Assembly: GCA_045632485.1 (NCBI GenBank)
Contig: JAZQWT010000149.1
Coordinates: 1 to 15,084 of the forward strand
Direction: 5' to 3'
DNA length: 15,084 nt
Source of the DNA: SIG575 sp045632485
GTDB lineage: Bacteria > Bacillota > Clostridia > Oscillospirales > Acutalibacteraceae
In this document: one piece after another, positions 1-6,972 of the stretch
Numbering within the stretch: position 1 is the first letter of the stretch
How the letters are laid out: every line of letters begins with the position of its first letter
Program-made: the position numbers and the translations under genes
The notes under the pieces: generated by a model
Seen by the model: the letters and a program-made list of their open reading frames with translations, nothing else
The model's database searches: none
What the model was told of the DNA's origin: nothing

Positions 1-276
1 ACAGTTGTTACAGGTGACTTCAATTTCAAAAAAGGTACAGACCTTTACAATTCACTTGTTACAGGCGGTCTTAAAGATACTCAGGACCTTGCAACACAGA
101 CAATGCACGGCAAAACTTACCACGCCTACAATGGTGGTAAAACAGGTGCTCCTATCGACTTCATCTGTGTTAACGAAAAAATTACAGATATCAAAACTTA
201 TGCTATTGTAAGAGATAAGTATAATTTTAAACATACTTCAGACCACTACCCCATTTATTCAGATATGGTTATTTAA
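1..276 (+). CDS. EEP-family hydrolase, C-terminal fragment (cut by window edge)
   Basis: This is the last 91 residues of an endonuclease/exonuclease/phosphatase (EEP, DNase I-like) protein; the start lies before the window. Visible EEP motifs are TGDFNF at residues 4-9 of the fragment (catalytic Asp and Asn), PIDF in the middle, and the C-terminal SDHYPIY carrying the catalytic Asp-His pair. The fragment closely resembles the C-terminus of the next gene (shared GKTYHAYNGG and DHYPIYxDM), so the two are recent-looking paralogues. It stops four bases before the next start, which implies one transcript and perhaps translational coupling. EEP enzymes are metal-dependent phosphoesterases acting on nucleic acids, nucleotides, phosphoinositides or phospholipids. 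The substrate here cannot be told, and whether this copy is exported is unknown because its N-terminus is missing. Confidence 0.85.
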   Translation, partial: TVVTGDFNFKKGTDLYNSLVTGGLKDTQDLATQTMHGKTYHAYNGGKTGAPIDFICVNEKITDIKTYAIVRDKYNFKHTSDHYPIYSDMVI

Positions 277-280
277 TGAT

Positions 281-1126
281 ATGAAAATTATAGGTAAATA
301 TATTTCAATGATTTTTGCACTTATCTTTGCCGCTTGCGGTATCGGTCAGTGCGAAATCGGTGACAAAATCCCTGAAAACGACGTAATAAGAATTATGTCT
401 TATAATGTTCGCTATAACGACTGGCAAAGGGGCAAAACTGTTCCACAGCTTATAGCAGATTACTACCCCGATTCAGTTGGTGTACAGGAATGTGAGGCTC
501 TCTGGTTTTATCACATGAAAGCATTTCTTCCTCAGTACGGAATTGAAGGCGTTGGCAGACTGACAGGCACACAGGGTGGTATAAGTGGTGAAATGTCTGC
601 AATTCTTTACAGAAAAGACAAATACAAGGTTGTGGACAGCGACACCTTCTGGCTTTCAGAAACTCCTGACAAAGTTTCAAAGGGTTGGGACGCACAGAAA
701 AACAGAATCTGCACATGGGTAATTCTTGAAAACCTTGAAACAGGTAATCAGTATGCTCACCTTAATGCACATCTTGACCACAAGGGCGAACTGGCAAGAA
801 TAAACGGACTTCGGCTTGTACTTGAAAAAGCAAAAAGTTTCGATATGCCAGTTGTTATTACAGGTGACTTTAACTTTGAAAAAGGAACTGAACTTTATTC
901 AGAATTTGCAAAAGCAGGTTTTTCTGATACTCAGAATATGGCTTTTGACACAATGACAGGTAAAACTTATCACGCCTACAACGGTGGAGAAGAAGGATTA
1001 CCCATCGATTTTGTTATGGTGAATAACAGAATCACAGATGTAAAAACATATAAAATAATAAGAGATACTGTTGACGGAGAATATATCTCTGACCATTATC
1101 CCATTTATGCTGATATGGCATTTTAA
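281..1126 (+). CDS. EEP-family phosphoesterase, probably exported
   Basis: A complete 281-residue EEP-fold protein. Residues 1-24 look like an export signal: Lys2/Lys6, then a hydrophobic stretch (about residues 8-18) ending FAAC at 16-19, which could be a non-standard lipobox (Phe instead of Leu/Val/Ile at -3). The catalytic set is intact: Asn42 (MSYNVR), Glu70 (GVQE), His164 and Asp166 in NAHLDH, Asp196 and Asn198 in TGDFNF, Asp243, and Asp271-His272 in SDHYP. The family uses Mg2+ or Mn2+ to cut phosphodiesters or phosphomonoesters. With export, it would act on the cell surface or outside the cell, for example on nucleic acid or phospholipid head groups; this is inference. No Shine-Dalgarno sequence is visible before the ATG, and the upstream gene ends four bases earlier, so coupled translation is likely. 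It is paralogous to both neighbours. Confidence 0.85.
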   Translation: MKIIGKYISMIFALIFAACGIGQCEIGDKIPENDVIRIMSYNVRYNDWQRGKTVPQLIADYYPDSVGVQECEALWFYHMKAFLPQYGIEGVGRLTGTQGGISGEMSAILYRKDKYKVVDSDTFWLSETPDKVSKGWDAQKNRICTWVILENLETGNQYAHLNAHLDHKGELARINGLRLVLEKAKSFDMPVVITGDFNFEKGTELYSEFAKAGFSDTQNMAFDTMTGKTYHAYNGGEEGLPIDFVMVNNRITDVKTYKIIRDTVDGEYISDHYPIYADMAF

Positions 1127-1149
1127 GACAAATCAGGAGAGTGAAAACA

Positions 1150-1893
1150 ATGAAAACCATGAGTTATAACATCCTCTGTTGGGGAAAAGAAGGTCACGAA
1201 AGAGAAAAACGCGAACCTATGGTGCTTGAAATTATCAGGAAAAATAATCCCGATACATTAGGTGTGCAGGAAGCAACTCCCGAATGGATGGAGTTTCTTA
1301 AAACAAACCTTACTGATTACGGCTACGAAGGCGTCGGCCGTGACGACGGCGATAACGAAGGCGAATATTCTGCAGTATTTTATAAGAAAGACAAATACGA
1401 AGTTGCAGACGGCGGTAATTTCTGGCTTTCAGAAACTCCCGACAAGCCCGGCAAAGGATGGGACGCAGTTTGTGTAAGAATCTGCTCATGGGTGCTCCTT
1501 AAAGATAAAGAAAGCGGCAAAAAATTTATTCACCTTAACACTCACCTTGACCATATCGGAGTTGAGGCAAGAAAAGAAGGTATGAAGCTTATCTTCGAAA
1601 AAGCAGAAAGCTTCTCTGCTCCTACAATTGTTACAGGTGACTTTAACTTTGACCAGGGCTCTGACTTCTATGAAGGTCTTGTTTCAGGAAAACTCCGCGA
1701 TTCAAAGTTTGTTGCTGAAAATTCAGACGATGGAATAACATACAACGGCTTCGGTGAAAACGATGGCGGAATCATCGACTTCGTTATGGTTTCACCTGAA
1801 ATCAGTGTAAAAAAATATACCGTTGAAACAACTATGATAAACGGCGAATATCCTTCAGACCACTTCCCTGTTGTGGCAGAAATTAATTTTTAA
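1150..1893 (+). CDS. EEP-family phosphoesterase, cytoplasmic
   Basis: A third EEP paralogue, 247 residues, with no signal peptide, so probably cytosolic. Key residues are Asn7 (MSYNIL), Glu41 (GVQE), His132 and Asp134 (NTHLDH), Asp164 and Asn166 (TGDFNF), Asp210 and Asp237-His238 (SDHFP). It shares the FWLSETPDK segment and the KGWDA motif with the preceding gene, but its C-terminal third is more divergent (TYNGFGENDGG instead of TYHAYNGG). An in-frame GTG at 1141 abuts the AGGAGA ribosome site (1135-1140) and is too close to be used. The ATG at 1150 has a nine-base spacing and is preferred. The stop codon overlaps the AAGGAG ribosome site of thyA, so it is co-transcribed with thyA-folA. The substrate is unknown; a role in nucleotide or nucleic-acid turnover is suggested only by the neighbours. 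Confidence 0.85.
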   Translation: MKTMSYNILCWGKEGHEREKREPMVLEIIRKNNPDTLGVQEATPEWMEFLKTNLTDYGYEGVGRDDGDNEGEYSAVFYKKDKYEVADGGNFWLSETPDKPGKGWDAVCVRICSWVLLKDKESGKKFIHLNTHLDHIGVEARKEGMKLIFEKAESFSAPTIVTGDFNFDQGSDFYEGLVSGKLRDSKFVAENSDDGITYNGFGENDGGIIDFVMVSPEISVKKYTVETTMINGEYPSDHFPVVAEINF

Positions 1894-1904
1894 GGAGTAA
1901 AAAT

Positions 1905-2735
1905 ATGAGTTATGCAGATAAAGTTTTCGTTGAAAACATAAAAGATATTCTTGAAAACGGATATTCCGATGAAGAACTCAATGTCCGTCCTAAATGGGAA
2001 GACGGTACACCTGCTCACACAATCAAAAAATTCTGTATGGTAAACAGATATGATTTAAGTAAAGAATTCCCCATTATTACAGTAAGAAAAACTTTCTTTA
2101 AAAGCTGTATTAAAGAGCTTCTCTGGATATGGCAGAAGAAATCAAATAAAATCTCTGAACTCGACTCTCACATCTGGGATTCATGGGCAGATGAAAACGG
2201 CACAATCGGTAAAGCATACGGCTATCAGTTAGGCGTTAAGCACAAATATCCCGAGGGTGAATTTGACCAGGTTGACAGAGTTCTTTATGACCTTAAACAT
2301 AATCCTGCAAGCCGTAGAATTATGACTAACCTTTATAACCATCATGACCTTAACGAAATGGGACTTGCGCCTTGTGCTTACGGACTTATCCTCAACGTAA
2401 CAGGCGACAAGCTCAATGCTATTCTTAACCAGCGTTCACAGGATATGCTTACTGCAAACAACTGGAACGTTTGCCAGTATGCAGTGCTTGTTCATATGTT
2501 TGCTCAGGTAAGCGGACTTAAGGTTGGCGAATTTGTTCACGTTGTGGCAGACGCTCATATCTATGACAGACACATTCCCCAGGTTAAGAAGCTTATTGAA
2601 AATCCCCAGTTTGAAGCTCCTGTTTTCAAAATTGATACAAGCATCAAAAACTTCTACGATTTCACAGTAGACAGCTTCAGTCTTGAAAACTATCAGGCAA
2701 ATGATTTCAATGAAAAAATCGAGGTGGCAATCTGA
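1905..2735 (+). CDS. thyA: Thymidylate synthase (ThyA, phi3T/Bacillus-like type)
   Basis: Makes dTMP from dUMP using 5,10-methylene-tetrahydrofolate, releasing dihydrofolate; it works as a cytosolic homodimer. The protein is 276 residues. The catalytic cysteine is Cys157 in APCAYG, Arg177-Ser178 and Asp180 in QRSQD bind the dUMP phosphate, Asn188 (WNV) contacts the base, and His218-Tyr220 (HIY) contact the sugar. Most ThyA proteins have His after the catalytic Cys; here it is Ala. As I recall it, the B. subtilis ThyA/phage phi3T subfamily also lacks that His, and the N-terminal DEELNVRPKWEDGTPAHT and the IKELLWIW segment resemble that subfamily. AAGGAG at 1892-1897 sits seven bases before the ATG. 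The stop overlaps the folA start, pairing the dihydrofolate producer with the enzyme that recycles it. Confidence 0.96.
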   Translation: MSYADKVFVENIKDILENGYSDEELNVRPKWEDGTPAHTIKKFCMVNRYDLSKEFPIITVRKTFFKSCIKELLWIWQKKSNKISELDSHIWDSWADENGTIGKAYGYQLGVKHKYPEGEFDQVDRVLYDLKHNPASRRIMTNLYNHHDLNEMGLAPCAYGLILNVTGDKLNAILNQRSQDMLTANNWNVCQYAVLVHMFAQVSGLKVGEFVHVVADAHIYDRHIPQVKKLIENPQFEAPVFKIDTSIKNFYDFTVDSFSLENYQANDFNEKIEVAI

Positions 2736-3226
2736 TGTTTCAGGTAGTAGCAGTTGATAAAAATTGGGGTATCGGCAACGACGGTAATCTCCTCTTCCAT
2801 ATTTCAGAAGATCTGAAAAATTTCCGCAGTCTTACAACAGGTAAAACAGTTATTCTCGGCAGAAAAACTCTTGCAACCTTCCCGAATGGTGCTCCCCTTA
2901 AAAACAGACGTAACGTAATTCTTTCAAGAGATGAAAGTTATTCTGTTGAGGGTGCAGAAGTAGCAAGAAGTGTTGAAGAAGCCGTTGAACTTTTAAAAGG
3001 TGAAGACACAGATAACATCTGCGTTATCGGTGGTGAATCAATTTACAGACAGATGCTTTCATACTGCGATACGGCAATCGTAACAAAAATCGACGCCGAA
3101 GCAGAAAAGAGCGACAAATTCTTCCCCAACCTTGACGAAGATGAAGAATGGTACCTCGCTGAAGAAAGCGAAGTAAAAGAAGAAAACGGAATTAAGTTTA
3201 AGTTCTGTACTTATAAGAGAAAATAA
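2735..3226 (+). CDS. folA: Dihydrofolate reductase
   Basis: Reduces dihydrofolate to tetrahydrofolate with NADPH, restoring the cofactor that thymidylate synthase oxidises; this is the target of trimethoprim-type antifolates. The 163-residue length is normal. The N-terminal VVAVDKNWGIGNDGNLLF is the usual folate/NADPH-binding start. By alignment to the E. coli enzyme the catalytic acid is Asp26, while the usual Pro-Trp before it is replaced by Leu20-Phe21. The nucleotide-binding GRKT lies at 42-45 and the Gly99-Gly100 pair in VIGGESIY is conserved. The ATG overlaps the thyA stop (TGATG), with GAGGTGG at 2721-2727 as ribosome site, so translation is coupled. A hairpin terminator follows ten bases after the stop. 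Substitutions in the active-site loop could alter inhibitor response, but that is speculation. Confidence 0.95.
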   Translation: MFQVVAVDKNWGIGNDGNLLFHISEDLKNFRSLTTGKTVILGRKTLATFPNGAPLKNRRNVILSRDESYSVEGAEVARSVEEAVELLKGEDTDNICVIGGESIYRQMLSYCDTAIVTKIDAEAEKSDKFFPNLDEDEEWYLAEESEVKEENGIKFKFCTYKRK

Positions 3227-3236
3227 AACTAAAAAA

Positions 3237-3280
3237 TAACGGTGCAAGCTAAAGCCTGCACCGTTAATTTTTTTATTTTT
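3237..3280. terminator. Bidirectional hairpin terminator between folA and dnaJ
   Basis: The 10-bp arms TAACGGTGCA (3237-3246) and TGCACCGTTA (3257-3266) enclose a loop region that adds two more G-C pairs. A T-rich run (3268-3280) follows on the plus strand and an A-rich run (3227-3236) precedes, giving a T-run on the minus strand. It therefore fits factor-independent termination for both convergent operons. The dnaJ stop codon (3273-3275) lies inside the plus-strand T-run, so the two ends are packed very tightly. Confidence 0.88.
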
Positions 3281-4451
3281 TACGTTTACCGAAGAAGCCT
3301 TTCTTTTCTTCTGTACCCGTACTGTTATATGTTTCTGCCTGTTTTGCAGAAGGTCCGAACTCTTCCTGGAATTGACGGATGAGTTCTTTCTGATGAGCAG
3401 AAAGATGTTTAGGAACATCAATATTGATTCGGATAAGCTGGTCACCCTTACCTCTGCCGTTGAGAATCGGAATACCTCTTCCTTTAAGTACAAATACTTT
3501 ACCCGGCTGTGTACCTGCAGGTAAATCGTATTTAACCTTGCCGTCCAGAGTATCTATAAGAAGACTGTCACCAAGCACTGCCTGTGCAAAAGAAACTGTA
3601 ACGTTACACCACACATTGAAACCTTCGCGTTCAAAGAACGGATGTGAGCTTACGAAAACTGCAACCTTAAGGTCACCTGCAGGACCACCGTTTGCACCTT
3701 TGTTACCTTCACCGCGGATATTGATAATCTGTCTGTCATCGATACCTGCAGGAACATTTACTTCTATAGTTGCACGCTTTGAAATTCTGCCGTTGCCGTG
3801 ACACTTCTGGCAAGGAGAAGATATTATCTTACCTTTACCGCCACAACGTGTACACTGCCTTGTTGTTGACATAACTCCGAAAGGTGTTCTCTGCTGAACA
3901 TTCACCTGACCTCTGCCGTTACACTCAGGGCATGTTGTGGGATTTGTACCTTTCTGTGCACCTGAGCCTGAACATTCAGAACAAGTTTCAATACGGTTAA
4001 TTTCAACAGTTCTCTTGCAACCTTTTGCTGCTTCTTCAAAAGAAACAGTAACTCTTGACTGCAAATCTTCACCACGTCTCGGTGCATTAGGATTGGACCT
4101 GCGTCCGCCGCCACCAAAACCGCCACCGAAGAAACTGCCGAAAATGTCACCAAGGTCGAAATCCATTCCGTCGCCGAAGCCCCCGCCGAATCCGCCTGCA
4201 CCGCCACCTGCACCGAAGTTAGGGTCTACACCTGCGTGGCCAAACTGGTCGTAACGTGCCTTCTTTGTACTGTCCGAAAGCACTTCATACGCTTCGTTGA
4301 CCTCTTTAAAATTATCTTCCGCAGTTTTATCACCGGGATTAAGGTCAGGATGGTACTTCTTCGCCATCTTTCTGTATGCTTTTTTAATTTCATCGTCTGA
4401 AGCGCCTTTCTGAACACCAAGCACTTCATAATAATCGCGTTTATCAGCCAA
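3273..4451 (-). CDS. dnaJ: Chaperone DnaJ (Hsp40)
   Basis: Type I J-protein co-chaperone (392 residues) that delivers unfolded clients to DnaK and stimulates its ATPase. Domains in order: J domain at residues 5-70 with His34-Pro35-Asp36; Gly/Phe-rich linker at about 75-117; four zinc-binding CxxCxGxG motifs at 157-164, 174-181, 200-207 and 214-221; then the C-terminal client-binding beta domains, with a short charged tail ending in KKGFFGKRKK. The start codon is TTG: the canonical N-terminus (ADKRDYYEVLGV) begins there, and an AAAGGAG site lies nine bases upstream with no suitable ATG. It is the last gene of the heat-shock cluster and ends against the bidirectional terminator. A 125-base gap with a stem-loop separates it from dnaK. 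Confidence 0.97.
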   Translation of the reverse strand: MADKRDYYEVLGVQKGASDDEIKKAYRKMAKKYHPDLNPGDKTAEDNFKEVNEAYEVLSDSTKKARYDQFGHAGVDPNFGAGGGAGGFGGGFGDGMDFDLGDIFGSFFGGGFGGGGRRSNPNAPRRGEDLQSRVTVSFEEAAKGCKRTVEINRIETCSECSGSGAQKGTNPTTCPECNGRGQVNVQQRTPFGVMSTTRQCTRCGGKGKIISSPCQKCHGNGRISKRATIEVNVPAGIDDRQIINIRGEGNKGANGGPAGDLKVAVFVSSHPFFEREGFNVWCNVTVSFAQAVLGDSLLIDTLDGKVKYDLPAGTQPGKVFVLKGRGIPILNGRGKGDQLIRINIDVPKHLSAHQKELIRQFQEEFGPSAKQAETYNSTGTEEKKGFFGKRKK

Positions 4452-4496
4452 AAAAATCGGCTCCTTTATACTGAATCATTCTATACACAACAAGTT

Positions 4497-4521
4497 GCGA
4501 ACCGAATCATCTTCAGTTCGC
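4497..4521 (-). other. Stem-loop in the dnaK-dnaJ intergenic region
   Basis: GCGAAC (4497-4502) pairs with GTTCGC (4516-4521). After one mismatch, GAA pairs with TTC around a five-base loop. In the transcribed (minus) direction no U-run follows, so it is unlikely to be a strong terminator. It may be an RNA-processing or stability element that lowers or separates dnaJ expression relative to dnaK. The pairing is seen directly; the role is inference. Confidence 0.5.
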
Positions 4522-4576
4522 ACCTGTTAATTTTACCACTAACTTATGAATAAATCATTAAAAAATCAAAGATTTA

Positions 4577-6412
4577 TTATTCAACATCAGTATAGTTTGC
4601 TTCTGTGTATTCTTCACCTGCTGCGCCCTGTTCAAAGCCTGCTGCAGCATTGGGGTCGAAACCTTCAGCACCCTGAGGATTTGCAGCCTTATAAATCTTT
4701 TCTGAAATCTCATAGAATTTTGCCTGAAGTTCATCCTGTCTTGATTTGATAAGGTTGATATCTTCACCCTTAAGAGCTTCTTTAAGTGCGTCAATTTTTT
4801 CGTTAAGAGCAGCTTTATCTTCTTCAGGGAATTTGTCGCCTTCTTCGCTGAGAAGTTTTTCGCACTGGTAAACCATCTGGTCTGCACCGTTTCTCATATC
4901 AACTTCTTCACGACGTTTCTTATCTTCTTCTGCAAACTGTTCAGCTTCACGAACTGCCTTTTCAATATCATCTTTAGACATATTTGTTGAAGATGTGATT
5001 GAAATTGACTGTTCTGTCTGTGTGCCCAGGTCTTTTGCTGAAAGGTGAGCGATACCGTTAGCGTCGATGTCGAATGTTACTTCAATCTGAGGAACACCGC
5101 GTCTTGCAGGCATAATGCCGTCAAGGTGGAACACACCGGGAGTTTTGTTATCTTTTGCAAATTCACGTTCACCCTGAAGAACATGAACTTCAACTGAAGG
5201 CTGATTGTCAACTGCAGTTGAGAAAATCTGGCTCTTCTTAACGGGGATAGTTGTGTTTCTTTCGATGATTTTTGTATTGATGTTACCCATTGTTTCAATA
5301 CCGAGTGAAAGAGGAGTAACGTCAAGGAGAAGAAGTCCTTTAACTTCGCCGCCGAGAACACCTGCCTGAATTGCAGCACCCATTGCTACACATTCATCGG
5401 GGTTGATGCCTTTGAAGGGTTCTTTGCCGAGATATTTCTGAACAGCTTCCTGAACAGCAGGGATTCTTGAAGAACCACCAACCATAAGGATTTTGTCGAT
5501 TTCTGATGTATTGAGACCTGAGTCTGCAATAGCCTGACGTACGGGACCCATTGTTGCTTCAACAAGTGATGCTGTCATTTCGTTGAATTTTGCTCTTGTA
5601 AGAGTCATTTCAAGATGTTTGGGGCCTGTTGCATCTGCTGTGATGAAAGGAAGGCTGATCTGTGATGTTGTAACACCTGAAAGCTCAATTTTTGCTTTTT
5701 CTGCAGCTTCCTTAAGTCTCTGCATAGCCATTTTGTCTCCGCGAAGGTCAACGCCCTGTTCTTTCTTGAATTCGTCTGCAAGCCAGTCAATAATCTTCTG
5801 GTCGAAGCCGTCACCGCCAAGACGGTTGTTACCTGCAGTTGCAAGAACTTCCTGAACACCGTCGCCCATTTCGATGATTGAAACGTCGAATGTACCGCCG
5901 CCAAGGTCGTAAACCATAACCTTCTGGTCTGTTTCTTTATCAATACCGTAAGCAAGTGCTGCTGCTGTGGGTTCGTTGATGATTCTCTTTACTTCAAGAC
6001 CTGCAATTTTACCTGCGTCTTTTGTTGCCTGACGCTGTGAGTCTGTGAAATATGCGGGAACTGTGATAACTGCTTCTGTAACTTTTTCACCGATGTAGCT
6101 TTCAGCATCTGTTTTAAGTTTCTGAAGAATGATTGCTGAAATCTCCTGAGGTGTGTACTTTTTGTCGTCGATTGCTACTTTGTAATCTGAACCCATCTGA
6201 CGTTTGATTGAACTGATTGTTCTGTCGGGGTTTGTGATAGCCTGTCTTTTAGCAACCTGACCTACCATTCTTTCACCGTTTTTGCCGAAACCGACTACTG
6301 AAGGAGTTGTTCTTGCGCCTTCTGCGTTGGCAATAACAACGGGTTCACCGCCTTCAATAACTGAAACACATGAATTTGTTGTACCGAGGTCGATACCGAT
6401 AACTTTTGACAT
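4577..6412 (-). CDS. dnaK: Chaperone DnaK (Hsp70)
   Basis: ATP-driven Hsp70 chaperone that binds exposed hydrophobic peptides, working with DnaJ and the nucleotide exchange factor GrpE. The 611-residue length matches Firmicutes DnaK; the E. coli form is longer. The nucleotide-binding domain starts with GIDLGTTNS (residues 6-14) and has the second phosphate loop VYDLGGGTFDVS at 167-178, INEPTAAALAYG at 145-156 and VGGSSRIP at 311-318. The interdomain linker VKGLLLLD (357-364) leads into the peptide-binding beta domain (DVTPLSLGIET) and the helical lid, ending in an acidic EANYTDVE tail. The start is ATG with a strong TAGGAGG site. It follows grpE by 42 bases, and expression is expected from the CIRCE-controlled promoter before hrcA plus read-through from ctsR. 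Confidence 0.98.
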   Translation of the reverse strand: MSKVIGIDLGTTNSCVSVIEGGEPVVIANAEGARTTPSVVGFGKNGERMVGQVAKRQAITNPDRTISSIKRQMGSDYKVAIDDKKYTPQEISAIILQKLKTDAESYIGEKVTEAVITVPAYFTDSQRQATKDAGKIAGLEVKRIINEPTAAALAYGIDKETDQKVMVYDLGGGTFDVSIIEMGDGVQEVLATAGNNRLGGDGFDQKIIDWLADEFKKEQGVDLRGDKMAMQRLKEAAEKAKIELSGVTTSQISLPFITADATGPKHLEMTLTRAKFNEMTASLVEATMGPVRQAIADSGLNTSEIDKILMVGGSSRIPAVQEAVQKYLGKEPFKGINPDECVAMGAAIQAGVLGGEVKGLLLLDVTPLSLGIETMGNINTKIIERNTTIPVKKSQIFSTAVDNQPSVEVHVLQGEREFAKDNKTPGVFHLDGIMPARRGVPQIEVTFDIDANGIAHLSAKDLGTQTEQSISITSSTNMSKDDIEKAVREAEQFAEEDKKRREEVDMRNGADQMVYQCEKLLSEEGDKFPEEDKAALNEKIDALKEALKGEDINLIKSRQDELQAKFYEISEKIYKAANPQGAEGFDPNAAAGFEQGAAGEEYTEANYTDVE

Positions 6413-6454
6413 AATATTTTTCCTCCTAAGGGTTGTTTACTGATTTAGTTTATT

Positions 6455-6970
6455 TTAGTTTGCAACTTGTACTACTGCGTGACGGATTATTCTGTCACCC
6501 ATTTTATATCCCTTGCTGAAAACCTGTGCAATTGTGTTTTCACCAAGAGTATCATCATCAACGTGCATTACGCCGCTGTGAATGTTAGGGTCAAATTCTT
6601 CGCCTTTTTCGCCGAATTTCTCCACTGAATTTTTAGCGAGAATTTCGTCAAACTGTTTTGAAATCATTTCAAAACCTTTGCGAAGATCTTCTGCAGTGCC
6701 GTTTTCGTTTGCAAGTGCTCTTTCAAAATTATCTGCTACTGCAAGAAGCTCACCGATAAGCTGTGCTTTTGTATCACCGTAGATTGCTTCCTTCTCACGC
6801 TGTGTACGTTTTCTGAAATTATCGTATTCAGCGGCAAGACGGAGCATCTGATTGTTTTTTTCTTCAAGCTCTTTTTCAAGCTTTTCAATCTTATCTGCTT
6901 TTTTTGCTTTAGCCTCTTTTTTAGACTCTTTCTTTTCTTCTTTTACTTCCTCTTTGATTTCTTCAGCCAC
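6455..6970 (-). CDS. grpE: GrpE nucleotide exchange factor
   Basis: Dimeric co-chaperone that releases ADP from DnaK. It has 171 residues: a highly charged Lys/Glu N-terminal region (1-35), a long coiled coil (about 28-75, including LAAEYDNFRKRTQREK), a helical segment (LIGELLAVADNFERAL, 71-86), and the C-terminal beta domain with FDPNIHSGVMHV (127-138) and the family signature GYKMGDRIIRHAVVQV (154-169). The start codon is GTG, two bases after the hrcA stop. The ribosome site AAAGGGA lies inside the end of hrcA, so translation is probably coupled. The overlapping ATG in GGGATGAAT is out of frame and meets a stop at once. Confidence 0.96.
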   Translation of the reverse strand: MAEEIKEEVKEEKKESKKEAKAKKADKIEKLEKELEEKNNQMLRLAAEYDNFRKRTQREKEAIYGDTKAQLIGELLAVADNFERALANENGTAEDLRKGFEMISKQFDEILAKNSVEKFGEKGEEFDPNIHSGVMHVDDDTLGENTIAQVFSKGYKMGDRIIRHAVVQVAN

Positions 6971-6972
6971 TT

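Noticed and set aside
1141..1149. GTG start for the third EEP gene
   Set aside because: It directly abuts the AGGAGA ribosome site; the ATG at 1150 has proper spacing.
3937..4254. Open frame on the strand opposite dnaJ, rich in proline
   Set aside because: It is the antisense of the Gly-rich region of dnaJ and has no ribosome site or family features.
4455..4489. TTGTTG-N17-TATAAA upstream of dnaJ as a separate promoter
   Set aside because: The predicted start would fall within or after the dnaJ ribosome site, so the transcript could not be translated normally.
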